DNA from: Marivita sp051251565
GTDB taxonomy: Bacteria; Pseudomonadota; Alphaproteobacteria; Rhodobacterales; Rhodobacteraceae
Reading direction: 5' to 3'
Assembly (NCBI RefSeq): GCF_051251565.1
Contig: NZ_JBPOFB010000004.1
Location: forward strand, 1-64,000
Length of the DNA: 64,000 nucleotides
The position numbers were made by a program, and so were the translations under genes. The notes under the pieces are model-generated. The model was not told where the DNA came from. It did not search any database and was given only the letters and a program-made list of their open reading frames with translations. Of the stretch, positions 1 through 8,816 are shown one piece after another. How positions within the stretch are numbered: the first letter of the stretch is position 1; each line of letters begins with the position of its first letter.

Positions 1-1
1 G

Positions 2-61
2 CGTTACTTGGGCGTGGAACTTGAAGATGCGTTGAGTATCGCTGAACGGATCGACATCTAA
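2..61 (+). CDS. 3' end of a probable tyrosine recombinase/integrase (partial)
   Basis: An open frame enters from the left edge and stops at 59-61 (TAA). Its last residues read RYLGVELEDALSIAERIDI, which resembles the C-terminal tail of phage-type tyrosine recombinases, where a catalytic Tyr lies shortly before the end. Only about 19 codons are visible, so the catalytic residues cannot be checked except for the Tyr in RYLG. It would mark the edge of an integrated element. Bases 62-275 hold no convincing gene. Confidence 0.5.
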   Translation, partial: RYLGVELEDALSIAERIDI

Positions 62-275
62 ACCAAGGTGGCGGGCGGCTTGTGCCGTTCGCCATCCAGA
101 AGCGGCCCTACAGAAACGATAATCGTTCGGCGGCACAGAGCCCATTGTACCGAATGCTGCGTGTGGCATGAATGTCCGCTTCGGCGACCGACGCACACGC
201 CAGTTGATCCCGGCCTCACGCGTCGTCGGTGTTGTTGGACTAGAGGCTTGAGGCGACTTCGAACAGGATTGTAAT

Positions 276-1412
276 CTACTCAATTTCCGAGCTTGAGGTG
301 GTTTGATCTACATCTTCGAGTCTTGGTTGAACGTAATCGCTCTTTCGTATTGTTAGCACGCCTGCAACGGGTGTGGTCGGGTCTCCCCAATAATCTACAC
401 CCCTGTCATTCGCGGAACGAATAGCGATTGCGGTCGGATCAAAAGCATGAACAGATACCGCCCAGAGTTCGCAACTTAAAGAACGAAATCCGCTTGTCCG
501 GGTCTCAGGGAAAGCGCAAGCTTCGCTATCGTAATACTCATCTGAGCTCAAAAGGCGTCCAAAGTCATAGAGGAATGTTGCTTCGCTAGACTTGACGAAA
601 TTCAAATATCCAAAGCGATCATACAACATAACGATACGCTGGAATGGCCGCTCAGCTGAGAGCGTTGCCCGTCCGTTTGAAATACGGCCTTCGGAGTCTG
701 AATCTGTTTCCACTAGTCTAGGTTCAATCACACGGTAGCCCACCTGAACCATGTCATTGCAACTATCAAATGTCTCAGCGAACCTAGTCGGATTGGCGCC
801 GGATGCCAAATCCACAAAGTCCAATCCTTCTTGGTACCGGTAGTTTGCGCTTTGTTGATACGTTATTGTAAAAAGAAATGGGATTTGACCATTGTAGGGG
901 CCCCATCCACGCCCAGTCCTCTTTCGGTGTTCATCGATATCGTCAAAACAAAAAACTGCATTTAGGTTAGGGGCAGCAAAAACACCTTGTGTCATCTGCC
1001 CATCCTCCTTGCGTAAACCAGCTAATCGAGCCTCACCTGCTACCTCGGAAAAGCCAAATGGGATTAAGGCAATCACGTCGGGATCGCTACTGAGGAACTG
1101 CCAAGCTTCCTCAATACTTGGCGTCACAACGCGGCTCTGCTCCGTGCCTGCATCAAGGGTTACATAATCTGGTGAAAGGTCTTCATAGGCATCCCGTAAT
1201 ATGTCATCCATCTCATGAATTTGATATACAAAGTTCTCCCGGTTAAAACGCAAAGCTGAATAGTCGAATGCTCTTTCCGTGTCTTCGGGTACGTCAGCAA
1301 ACCTGCTATGTTTTACCCAAAACGAGTTCAGCCCCATGTGCTCGGACCAGCTTTCAGCCAGACCAACAACTGGCATCAATAACAGAAAGATAGAAACACT
1401 TATTGCACGCAT
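276..1412 (-). CDS. Secreted protein of unknown function
   Basis: I do not recognise this 378-residue protein. It begins with a clear Sec signal peptide (residues 1-19, hydrophobic core SIFLLLMPVVG, likely cut after LAE). The mature part has no further membrane segment and carries four Cys (in VFCFDD, DSCNDM, EACAFP and LSCELW), an even number compatible with two disulfides in the periplasm. Its start overlaps the end of the upstream membrane-protein gene by 13 nt, so the two are translationally coupled and probably act together. Base composition is visibly more AT-rich than the glnE region, suggesting acquired DNA. Confidence 0.75.
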   Translation of the reverse strand: MRAISVSIFLLLMPVVGLAESWSEHMGLNSFWVKHSRFADVPEDTERAFDYSALRFNRENFVYQIHEMDDILRDAYEDLSPDYVTLDAGTEQSRVVTPSIEEAWQFLSSDPDVIALIPFGFSEVAGEARLAGLRKEDGQMTQGVFAAPNLNAVFCFDDIDEHRKRTGRGWGPYNGQIPFLFTITYQQSANYRYQEGLDFVDLASGANPTRFAETFDSCNDMVQVGYRVIEPRLVETDSDSEGRISNGRATLSAERPFQRIVMLYDRFGYLNFVKSSEATFLYDFGRLLSSDEYYDSEACAFPETRTSGFRSLSCELWAVSVHAFDPTAIAIRSANDRGVDYWGDPTTPVAGVLTIRKSDYVQPRLEDVDQTTSSSEIE

Positions 1413-2485
1413 TCTGCTCCGCCTTTTCTAGCCGTGATGACGATCTCCAACTCATATCCACCTTCGGGTATCACACCGGAGTCCGTGTTTGCTCGTAGAA
1501 GTACAAAACCAGCCTCGCGCCCACGAAGCGCCTCCTGAACAACACAAGTTACGTTCTCGACAAAACCTCCTTGCGGGATTGGTATCTTATGAGAGGCCCC
1601 GACCACAAGAAATAAGGCCACCTCGCCGCTGGTGAAAGCTTCCCTGAAAAGACCAGAGCTATTCGGGATCAACTCGATTTCAATGTTCTGGTTTCTGTTT
1701 GCATAAAACCGATTCCGAATATTCGAGTCCTCAGCATATACTGTTGATCCGTCACTGTCTTTGACAACTATGCCATCTCGTATCAGTTGCCGGCGTTGAT
1801 AGGAAAGTTGAAGTGTGTAGAGGGCGTCAACCTGCTGAGTTACGGTTCCCGAAAGCGCAGAAACCGACGGAGGGTCGAGCAAAACCTCCAAGAGTTTCTC
1901 ATCTGAAAAGCGGTCTAGAATTTCCTGAGCCCTAGTATCATCGCGATTAAGCAAACCTAGGATTACTTCCTTTTGAAATCTCTCTTGGAAATCGCTACGT
2001 GCAAACAATGTATCCAATTCAGCATTGTCGAATGGGTTGAGCGCGCCGTCCAGTATAGGTTTGTTCTGAAAGGCACTAATGATGTTATCGGCGACCTGTT
2101 GGCGATCATCTGCGAGAGATAAGACCACCTGTTCACGGAACCATGCATCGTTCTCGGGTAACTCAATCCGATCTTGCATTCTGGAGAATAGCCAGGGTTC
2201 AATCCTCGCCTCCCAAAGCAACAGCCCGATAAAACCACTGACCACCCAAACAAAAGCGATTGCAGCAAGAAGATCCTTGCCGGTGTCCATGAAGTCTTTG
2301 AACCGATTGGATGAGCTCGGTGCTAGATCCAGGGCGGGTTCAGGGCTTGATTGGACCGGGGCAGGCTCATTCGAAACGTTACCAGAAGTTTCCTCTGAGC
2401 CATCTGTCAACTGTTCGTCTAAATTTTCTCCTTGGTGCCTTTCACCGTTTTGAACACCATCGTTTTTCACTGGAGTTTGCGCCAT
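1400..2485 (-). CDS. Single-pass membrane protein of unknown function
   Basis: A 361-residue protein with no family I recognise. Residues 1-65 are acidic, rich in Ser, Gln and Pro and probably disordered in the cytoplasm. One membrane helix lies at about 71-91 (LLAAIAFVWVVSGFIGLLLW). The remaining roughly 270 residues would then be periplasmic and include two Cys near the C terminus. I chose the ATG at 2485 because a GAGG ribosome-binding site lies about 10 nt upstream; a GTG at 2497 is possible. It is the first gene of a two-gene unit with the secreted protein downstream. The AT-rich composition and the adjacent integrase tail suggest mobile origin. Confidence 0.75.
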   Translation of the reverse strand: MAQTPVKNDGVQNGERHQGENLDEQLTDGSEETSGNVSNEPAPVQSSPEPALDLAPSSSNRFKDFMDTGKDLLAAIAFVWVVSGFIGLLLWEARIEPWLFSRMQDRIELPENDAWFREQVVLSLADDRQQVADNIISAFQNKPILDGALNPFDNAELDTLFARSDFQERFQKEVILGLLNRDDTRAQEILDRFSDEKLLEVLLDPPSVSALSGTVTQQVDALYTLQLSYQRRQLIRDGIVVKDSDGSTVYAEDSNIRNRFYANRNQNIEIELIPNSSGLFREAFTSGEVALFLVVGASHKIPIPQGGFVENVTCVVQEALRGREAGFVLLRANTDSGVIPEGGYELEIVITARKGGAECVQ

Positions 2486-3541
2486 TGGACAAATCACCTC
2501 AACAATAATCTAAGATTTAGTCGTGTACCCAAATGGGTGCGTTTAGTCTACGACCCGACCGCCTGAAATTCGAAACCAATAGAATTCAGTATAACCTACA
2601 CCTGCTAGTTGTAAATTGGCCGCAAAACCCTTTGCCAACATCATTGTCCTTTCTCGCCTATCCGTCAATGAATGGGTCAGTTGCAGACAAGGAGTGGCAT
2701 CCTGCGCTCTCATGAGAGTTTTAAATCTTCTCGACACGACTGGACTACACCGCTGGCGCGGGAGGATCAAAATTTGTAGCCTGCACAGGTGCTGGAGTTG
2801 GTCCGCCGAACCGAACATTTGAACCCAGATTGCATAGAGAAACGGTCATTAGGTCATCCGCAGCGAACGGCAGTTTTGTCCCGCGTCTTGTTTGTCTGAA
2901 TGGAATGCAGCGAAAGGACGGTCTCGGTTCCAGCCAGAACAACGCCCATGAATGACCGCATTGGCGACACTCGCTGCGTTGCAACAACACATGTGCCGCG
3001 ACAGCGAGAAAATGCTGCTTCAGCGACGTCCGAAAAATGAATGTCTCAAAAGTCCCGCACATCTGCCATCTGCACCGGATGTGACCGCACGCATGGTTTC
3101 ACACTTGTTAACGCGGGGTACGACATACCCCCGCCCACGATGCGCATCGAGCGGGAAGGGTCACTCCCATGCCGCGACACATGAACTGATTGTCTCTTGT
3201 GCCCCGCAACGGGGCGACCGCGAGAAACCGGTTTCACAAAGGCCCAAACGGGCACAGGTCACGGGGGACACCCCGGCAGATAAGCAGACGGTCAGGCCCA
3301 CAAGGGCGGCGCCGCTTTTTCGAACGTTATCCGGTCATCTTCGGGCTTGACCTGAGGACCTCCAGCCAGACAGATCCTCGGGTCAAGCCCGAGGATGATG
3401 GTGCTGCATGCCGACCATCTCCCCTGTCACCCCAAAAGGATACCGCGTGGCCAGATGCGCCACACCCGACCGGGTCCACCGGCGCGGGATAAACGCGCAT
3501 TCCCATTGCACTTTCCGCAAACACATGGCCATCATCCGGCC
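2486..3541. other. Gene-poor stretch of about 1 kb
   Basis: No frame here has convincing codon usage, a ribosome-binding site and a recognisable product. The sequence changes from AT-rich (2500-3050) to GC-rich towards glnE and looks like decayed or intergenic DNA at an island boundary. A phrase near 2880-2960 resembles degenerate filler seen between genes in Rhodobacterales. The only clear structure is the long inverted repeat at 3335-3398. The promoter of glnE should lie just after it. Confidence 0.5.
3335..3398. repeat. Long palindromic element (24-nt arms)
   Basis: Arm 3335-3358 (core TCGGGCTTGACC) is the reverse complement of 3375-3398 at 22 of 24 positions, with a 16-nt spacer. It can form a strong hairpin in DNA or RNA. 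A related, more diverged element lies at 21211-21275; both share the pattern TCATCCT-GGG ... GACCC-AGGA. Such dispersed palindromes occur in many alphaproteobacterial intergenic regions. Confidence 0.7.
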
Positions 3542-6334
3542 ATGACGTTCGCCACTCGCATCACCCGCCTACCGCACGCCTATGACCCTGATCAGGGGGC
3601 CGACGCGCTGTCCGCAGCGCCTTGGGCCACCGCCGATGTTGCGCGGCTGATCGGTGGGGCAGGCGGGTGCAGCCCGTACCTCAAGACATTGGTCGAAAAA
3701 GAGGGCGCGTGGCTCGAAACCGCGTTGGACGGCCCCGAGGCCGCCTTGCTGAGTGAACATGTCGCCCTGCGCGGCACCGCAGCGGATGTGTTGCCGTCGC
3801 GGTTGCGGCAGGCCAAGCGGCGTGTGGCGCTGCTGACGGGGCTCGCTGATCTGGCCGGGGTCTGGCCGCTGGAAACCGTCACGCAAGCGCTGACCGATTT
3901 TGCCGATCTGTCGGTGCATCTGGCCCTGCGCGCCACCATCGGTGCCGAGATCAAACGCGGCAAGCTGCCCGGCCAGACCGAGGCCGATGCAGAACAGGCG
4001 GGCGGCATGGTGGCACTGGCGATGGGCAAGATGGGCGCGGGCGAGCTGAATTACAGCTCGGATGTGGACCTGATCTGCCTGTTTGACGAAACCCGCTTTG
4101 ATCCCGACGACTATCACGATGCCCGCGCCAGCCTGGTCCGGGCCACCCGCAAGATGTGCGCGATGCTGAGCGATCTAACCGGCGAAGGCTATGTGTTTCG
4201 CACCGATCTGCGCCTGCGTCCCGATCCGTCGGTGACGCCTGTGTGCCTCGCCATGGAAGCGGCGGAACGGTATTACGAAAGCCTTGGGCGCACATGGGAA
4301 CGTGCCGCCTATATCAAGGCACGCGCCTGTGCGGGCGACATCAAGGCGGGTGAGCGGTTCCTCAAGACGCTTACGCCATTTGTCTGGCGCAAGCATCTGG
4401 ATTTCGCCGCCATCCAGGACGCGCATGACATGGTGCAGCGCATCCGCGATCACAAAGGTCTGGGCGGTGCGATCACCTTGCCGGGCCACAACATGAAGCT
4501 TGGGCGCGGTGGCATCCGCGAGATCGAGTTCTTCACCCAGACCCGACAGATAATAGCGGGTGGGCGCGATCCTGACCTGCGGGTGCGCGGCACGGTGCCG
4601 GGGCTGGCAGTGCTCGCCGACAAGGGCTGGGTGCCGCAGGACGTGGCCCAAACGCTGACAGATCACTACCGCGCCCACCGCGAGGTTGAACACCGGGTGC
4701 AGATGCTCCGCGATGCGCAGACCCATGACCTGCCGCAATCCGAAGACGGGTTTGACCGGCTGGCGGCATTCATGGGCACCGATCGCGCTGCGCTTCAGCG
4801 GACCTTGCGGGACCGGCTCGAAGAGGTGCACACCCTGACCGAAGGTTTCTTTGGCGGGGACACGGGCCGCGACGGCGGGGCACAGGTGCCGGACGAATTG
4901 ACCCATTCCGAGATTGTAAGCCGCTGGCGTACCTATCCCGCGCTGCGGTCGGCGCGGGGCAGCGGGATCTTTGAACGCTTGCAGCCCGAGATCCTCGGGC
5001 GGTTGGCCAAAACCTCGCACCCGATGGATGCGCTGGGCGCGTTTGACGGGTTCCTCAGCGGCCTGCCCGCCGGGGTGCAGGTGTTTTCGCTGTTCGAGGC
5101 CAATCCGCAATTGATTGATCTGCTGATCGACATTGTCGGCGTGTCGCCAGAGCTTGCACGCTACCTGTCGCGCAATGCATCGGTGTTTGACGCGGTGATC
5201 GGCGGTGATTTCTTTGCGGATTGGCCAGGGCAAGACGCCTTGCGCGCCGCGCTGGCAGACCTGCTCGCCCGCGAAGGCGACTATGAGAACAAGCTCAACA
5301 CCGCGCGGCGCTGGGGCAAGGAATGGCATTTCCGTATTGGCGTGCATCTGCTGCGCGGGTTGATCGGCGCGGAAGAGGCAGGCGCGCAATATGCCGATCT
5401 GGCCGATGCCACGTTGGGCGCGCTCGCCCCAGAGGTGCAGGCCGAATTCGCGCACAAGCATGGCCCCTGTCCGGGGCGTGGCGCGGTTGTGGTGGGCATG
5501 GGCAGCCTAGGGTCGCGGCGGTTGCATTCGCAATCCGATCTGGACCTGATCGTGATCTACGATCCGGGCGACGCCGAGATGTCCGAAGGCCGCCGCCCCT
5601 TGCCGACGCGCCCCTATTACGCGCGACTGACCCAAGCGCTGATCACCGCGGTGACCGCCCCGATGGCCGAGGGCCGCATCTACGAGATCGACATGCGCCT
5701 GCGCCCCTCGGGCAATCAGGGGCCGGTGGCGACAAGCCTGACCGCATTCCAAAGCTACCAACAGTCTGATGCGTGGGTGTGGGAACATCTGGCCCTGACC
5801 CGCGCGCGCTGTGTTGCGGGGCCGGGCGGCTTGATGCGCGACATGACACAGGTGCAGGCGGATGTGCTGGCCATGCCGCGCGAACGGGATACGGTGTTGC
5901 GCGAAGTGGCGGTGATGCGCAGCCGCATCGCCGCTGCCAAGGGCGAAGGCAACCCGTGGGATGCCAAGCTGGGGCAGGGGCGCTTGCAGGACATCGAACT
6001 GGTGGCGCAGGCGGCTGCGGTGCTGGCGGGGCAAAAGCTGGGAACCGTGCCGGACGCGTTGGCCCATGGGGCGGCGTGTGGATGGTTGTCAGACGCAGAG
6101 GCCGAGGTGCTGACCGAGGCGTACCGCCTGTGCTGGTCGCTTCAGATCGGATCACGGTTGATTTCGGAAACCACCATCACGCCCGAGCGTGACACCAGTG
6201 CGGCATCGGAATTCCTGTGCCGGATCACCGGCACGGCCAGCATTGACGCGCTGAAAGACAAGCTTGAGGCGCGGACCACCCACGCCGCCAAAGTGATCAC
6301 GGCGGTGTTGCCGGATGTGACAGAAAAGGACTGA
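3542..6334 (+). CDS. glnE: Bifunctional glutamine synthetase adenylyltransferase/deadenylase
   Basis: GlnE adds and removes AMP on glutamine synthetase in response to PII, tuning nitrogen assimilation in the cytosol. From the ATG at 3542 the protein is 930 residues, close to the usual size of about 945. It has the expected duplicated architecture: an N-terminal nucleotidyltransferase half with GKMGAGELNYSSDVDLICLF, and a C-terminal half with GMGSLGSRRLHSQSDLDLIV. Each carries the G-S/G-x9-DxD signature of the family. The frame stays open upstream to 3395 but that part lacks GlnE character and a ribosome-binding site. The next gene starts 3 nt after its stop, so they are co-transcribed. Confidence 0.95.
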   Translation: MTFATRITRLPHAYDPDQGADALSAAPWATADVARLIGGAGGCSPYLKTLVEKEGAWLETALDGPEAALLSEHVALRGTAADVLPSRLRQAKRRVALLTGLADLAGVWPLETVTQALTDFADLSVHLALRATIGAEIKRGKLPGQTEADAEQAGGMVALAMGKMGAGELNYSSDVDLICLFDETRFDPDDYHDARASLVRATRKMCAMLSDLTGEGYVFRTDLRLRPDPSVTPVCLAMEAAERYYESLGRTWERAAYIKARACAGDIKAGERFLKTLTPFVWRKHLDFAAIQDAHDMVQRIRDHKGLGGAITLPGHNMKLGRGGIREIEFFTQTRQIIAGGRDPDLRVRGTVPGLAVLADKGWVPQDVAQTLTDHYRAHREVEHRVQMLRDAQTHDLPQSEDGFDRLAAFMGTDRAALQRTLRDRLEEVHTLTEGFFGGDTGRDGGAQVPDELTHSEIVSRWRTYPALRSARGSGIFERLQPEILGRLAKTSHPMDALGAFDGFLSGLPAGVQVFSLFEANPQLIDLLIDIVGVSPELARYLSRNASVFDAVIGGDFFADWPGQDALRAALADLLAREGDYENKLNTARRWGKEWHFRIGVHLLRGLIGAEEAGAQYADLADATLGALAPEVQAEFAHKHGPCPGRGAVVVGMGSLGSRRLHSQSDLDLIVIYDPGDAEMSEGRRPLPTRPYYARLTQALITAVTAPMAEGRIYEIDMRLRPSGNQGPVATSLTAFQSYQQSDAWVWEHLALTRARCVAGPGGLMRDMTQVQADVLAMPRERDTVLREVAVMRSRIAAAKGEGNPWDAKLGQGRLQDIELVAQAAAVLAGQKLGTVPDALAHGAACGWLSDAEAEVLTEAYRLCWSLQIGSRLISETTITPERDTSAASEFLCRITGTASIDALKDKLEARTTHAAKVITAVLPDVTEKD

Positions 6335-6337
6335 GCC

Positions 6338-6601
6338 ATGCGCAAAGGGGATGCCACCGACCCAAAGGGCCTGATCGCGGAAGCCTACAAGATCGACGGG
6401 ATCACTTATGAAGAATGTCGGTCAATCTTTCTGGACTGGGCGCTGGCGGTGCCAGTGGATGCCGACAGCATCGCGCTGATCAACGTGTTGCTGGCGCGTC
6501 ACCCGGTTGCGGACCACCCCATGACCCAAGTGCTGACCGAAGGGCTGACCGCCGCATCTGCGCCGAAACGCCGAGGCGGATGGAAAGGGCGGCGCAGCTA
6601 G
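6338..6601 (+). CDS. Small conserved protein downstream of glnE
   Basis: An 87-residue soluble protein of unknown function. It starts 3 nt after the glnE stop, so it is almost certainly translated from the glnE mRNA. The sequence (MRKGDATDPKGLIAEAYKID) has GC-rich codon usage like glnE, an acidic and hydrophobic middle, and a basic Arg/Lys-rich C terminus. Related proteins follow glnE in other Rhodobacterales to my recollection, which would suggest a conserved rather than chance frame. Confidence 0.75.
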   Translation: MRKGDATDPKGLIAEAYKIDGITYEECRSIFLDWALAVPVDADSIALINVLLARHPVADHPMTQVLTEGLTAASAPKRRGGWKGRRS

Positions 6602-6602
6602 C

Positions 6603-6621
6603 GCCGGTCCTCAGTACCGGC
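6603..6621. terminator. Short hairpin between convergent genes
   Basis: GCCGGT (6603-6608) pairs with ACCGGC (6616-6621) around a 7-nt loop, in the 25-nt gap between the glnE-linked gene and the convergent uspA-type gene. There is no T tract on either side, so it is at best a weak bidirectional terminator. Confidence 0.4.
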
Positions 6622-6626
6622 AGACC

Positions 6627-7040
6627 TCAGTCCGCGTTGCGATGGACATGCACGGCGCAGGGGGCGTGACGCACCACCCGCGCAGCCGTTGACCCCAGAA
6701 AGAAATCCCGCAGGCCCGGTTTGTGCGACCCGATCACGATACATTCAACCCCGTGATCCTTGGCATAATCAAGGATGGTGCGTGATGAGTGGCCTTTGAC
6801 CAGCGCGGGCGTCACCCCCTCCATCCCGTCCAGCTTTTCATGCAAGCGTTTTTGGGCGGTCTCATAGCCCGCCCTGACAACGTCCTCGTCCAGATAGGCG
6901 CTCACCGTGCCTTGCGGGGCCTCGTAGACATGCAGCGCGATGATCTCTCCGCCGGGAGAACACAGGGTTCGTGCAACGCCCAGCGTTTGCGGCGAGATGT
7001 CATGGTCAAGCGCCATCGGGACAAGGATTTTTGCGTACAT
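6627..7040 (-). CDS. Universal stress protein (UspA family)
   Basis: A 137-residue single-domain Usp protein (MYAKILVPMALD at the N terminus). It ends with a glycine-rich nucleotide-binding segment (GSHKPGLRDFFLGSTA) followed by VVRHAPCAVHV, as in ATP-binding Usp proteins. A GGAG ribosome-binding site precedes the ATG at 7040. It lies 37 nt after the dehydrogenase that closes the TRAP/hpsN operon on the same strand. Usp proteins accompany TRAP transporters elsewhere (TeaD with TeaABC), so it may be a transporter-linked regulator rather than a general stress gene; that role is inferred from position. Confidence 0.9.
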   Translation of the reverse strand: MYAKILVPMALDHDISPQTLGVARTLCSPGGEIIALHVYEAPQGTVSAYLDEDVVRAGYETAQKRLHEKLDGMEGVTPALVKGHSSRTILDYAKDHGVECIVIGSHKPGLRDFFLGSTAARVVRHAPCAVHVHRNAD

Positions 7041-7077
7041 CAGGGGGCTCCGTTCGAGGGGGCGGCGCGTGCGTATC

Positions 7078-8058
7078 CTAGGTCCATGGGGTCAGGATGA
7101 TCTTGGGTGTGGCCACCTTGCCGCCGCGCAGATCGACAAAGGCCTCCGCCCCGTCGGCCAATGCCCGCGTCTGGAACCAGTCCAAAGGCCCAAGCCGTCC
7201 GTCATAGATGGCCTGTGCGGTATCGCGGAAATCCTGCGCGGTATAGGTATAGGTGCCGATAAAGGTGATCTCTTGCAGCGTCATGCGCCGCACATCCAGC
7301 CCGCCCATGTCTTCGCCCAAGCCCACATGGCCGATCACCCCGCCGGGCAGGGTATGCGCGGAGGCGGTGGCACGGGTCGCAGCATAGCCGACTGCGTCGA
7401 TCACCATCGGAAAGGCCCCGCTGGCGTCGGCCACGGCGTCTTCGCCGCAGGCATCGGTCAGGAAGGCACGGCGCGCCGGGTTGGGTTCGACAATCGTCAC
7501 CTCGGCCACGCCCATCGCCTTGAGAGCGAGCGACGCCGCAAGTCCTATGGCCCCGCCGCCTAGCACAAGCGCGCGGCGCTCCATCGACGGGTGCAGGGCA
7601 GCAAGCACCAACCGCGCTGTGTGCCAACTCACAGCCAGCGGTTCGGCCAGCGACGCCTTGTCAAGCGGGACACCGTCCGGAACGGCCACAAGGTTTGCTG
7701 CGGGCATCGACACGAATTGCGCAAACGCCCCTTCGCGGGGGGGCAGGGAAATGATCTGCCGCTCGGGACACAAGTTTTCGCGGCCGCTGGTACAGGCGTG
7801 GCAGGTGCCGCAGGGCACCAGTGGATTGATCGTCACGCGTTGCCCGTCCATCGGGCCGCCCTGAACCACGCCAGCCGCCTCGTGCCCAAGGATCAGCGGC
7901 GCGGGGCGGCGCGCGTCATGGCCGAGATAGGCATGCATGTCTGACCCGCAGATGCCCACTGCCTCGATACGGACCAGATGTTCGCCGTCACGTGCGCGGA
8001 TGTCGGGCAAATCCCGATACACAAGCGTTTCGACACCTTCGTAAACCAAAGCCTTCAT
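7078..8058 (-). CDS. Zinc-dependent alcohol dehydrogenase, probable DHPS-pathway enzyme
   Basis: A 326-residue medium-chain dehydrogenase/reductase. It shows the catalytic-zinc region CGSDMHAYLGHD followed by LILGHEAAG, the structural-zinc cysteines in CGTCHACTSGRENLC, and a Rossmann motif (LVLGGGAIGLAASLAL). The ATG at 8058 overlaps the stop of the upstream SDR gene as ATGA. In known dihydroxypropanesulfonate clusters, hpsN is accompanied by two further dehydrogenases (HpsO, HpsP) that interconvert the DHPS enantiomers through the 2-keto form. This gene and the next are the obvious counterparts, but I cannot say which is which. A sugar-alcohol substrate remains possible. Confidence 0.85.
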   Translation of the reverse strand: MKALVYEGVETLVYRDLPDIRARDGEHLVRIEAVGICGSDMHAYLGHDARRPAPLILGHEAAGVVQGGPMDGQRVTINPLVPCGTCHACTSGRENLCPERQIISLPPREGAFAQFVSMPAANLVAVPDGVPLDKASLAEPLAVSWHTARLVLAALHPSMERRALVLGGGAIGLAASLALKAMGVAEVTIVEPNPARRAFLTDACGEDAVADASGAFPMVIDAVGYAATRATASAHTLPGGVIGHVGLGEDMGGLDVRRMTLQEITFIGTYTYTAQDFRDTAQAIYDGRLGPLDWFQTRALADGAEAFVDLRGGKVATPKIILTPWT

Positions 8059-8816
8059 TTCGCGGTAAATCCTCCATCCACCATGAGAACCTGACCTGTC
8101 ACATAAGTTGATGCATTCGAACACAGAAAAAGGATCGGCCCGTCGATATCTTCCACCGTTCCGTTGCGCCCGATGCAGGTCTGGGCGGCGTTGCGTGCCG
8201 CGCGGTCAGGATCGGCAAACACCGCCTGCGTCAGTTCGGTGGGAAAGAACCCCGGACCGATCGCGTTGGCGGTGATCCCGTCGCGCGACCAGGCTTCGGC
8301 CATGGCACGGGTGACTTGCGCGATCCCGGCTTTTGTCGCGCCATAAGCGATGCCGCCGGGAAAGGCGCGGGTGGTTTGCAGCGACGCAAAGCTGACGATG
8401 CGGCCCCAGCCTTTGGCTTTCATCGCAGGCACCAGCGCCTGCGACAGGAAAAACGGTGCTGACAGGTTAAGCGCAAGCGTCGCGTCCCAGCCCTCGGGTG
8501 TCACGTCATCCGCCGCTTGCCGCGTGTTGATCCCTGCCGCGTGGACCACGATGTCCGGTGCGCCGAACGGGGTTGAGACCGCCGCAACCAATGCAGGCAA
8601 TGCGTCACGGTCGGCCACGTCGCCCACCACATAGGCTGATCCCGCGCCGATCTCGGCACACAGGTCGCACAGTGGGTCTTGTCGACGCGCAAGACCCACA
8701 ACTTGCGCGCCGGCGGCAGCAAGGGTGATGGCCGCGCGGCGGCCAAGACCCGAACTGGCCCCGGTCACCAAGGCGACCCGACCTGTCAGGTCGAACATTC
8801 CTTTCGTGTCAGCCAT
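8055..8816 (-). CDS. Short-chain dehydrogenase/reductase, probable DHPS-pathway enzyme
   Basis: A 253-residue classical SDR. The NAD(P)-binding motif TGASSGLG is at about 18-25, the NNAG-equivalent is HAAGIN, and the catalytic Tyr-Lys pair is in YGATK. The C-terminal part ends VTGQVLMVDGGFTAK, typical of 3-oxoacyl-ACP-reductase-like SDRs. It overlaps the end of hpsN by 8 nt and its own stop overlaps the next start as ATGA, so the three enzymes are translationally coupled. By analogy with HpsO/HpsP it may oxidise or epimerise DHPS at C2; the substrate is inferred from the operon alone. Confidence 0.88.
   Translation of the reverse strand: MADTKGMFDLTGRVALVTGASSGLGRRAAITLAAAGAQVVGLARRQDPLCDLCAEIGAGSAYVVGDVADRDALPALVAAVSTPFGAPDIVVHAAGINTRQAADDVTPEGWDATLALNLSAPFFLSQALVPAMKAKGWGRIVSFASLQTTRAFPGGIAYGATKAGIAQVTRAMAEAWSRDGITANAIGPGFFPTELTQAVFADPDRAARNAAQTCIGRNGTVEDIDGPILFLCSNASTYVTGQVLMVDGGFTAK

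Noticed and set aside
2533..3492. Several small overlapping frames in the gene-poor stretch
   Set aside because: They overlap on both strands, have no ribosome-binding sites and no recognisable products.
4175..5461. 428-codon open frame antisense to glnE
   Set aside because: Shadow of glnE; His/Arg/Gln-rich composition typical of reversed GC-rich coding DNA.
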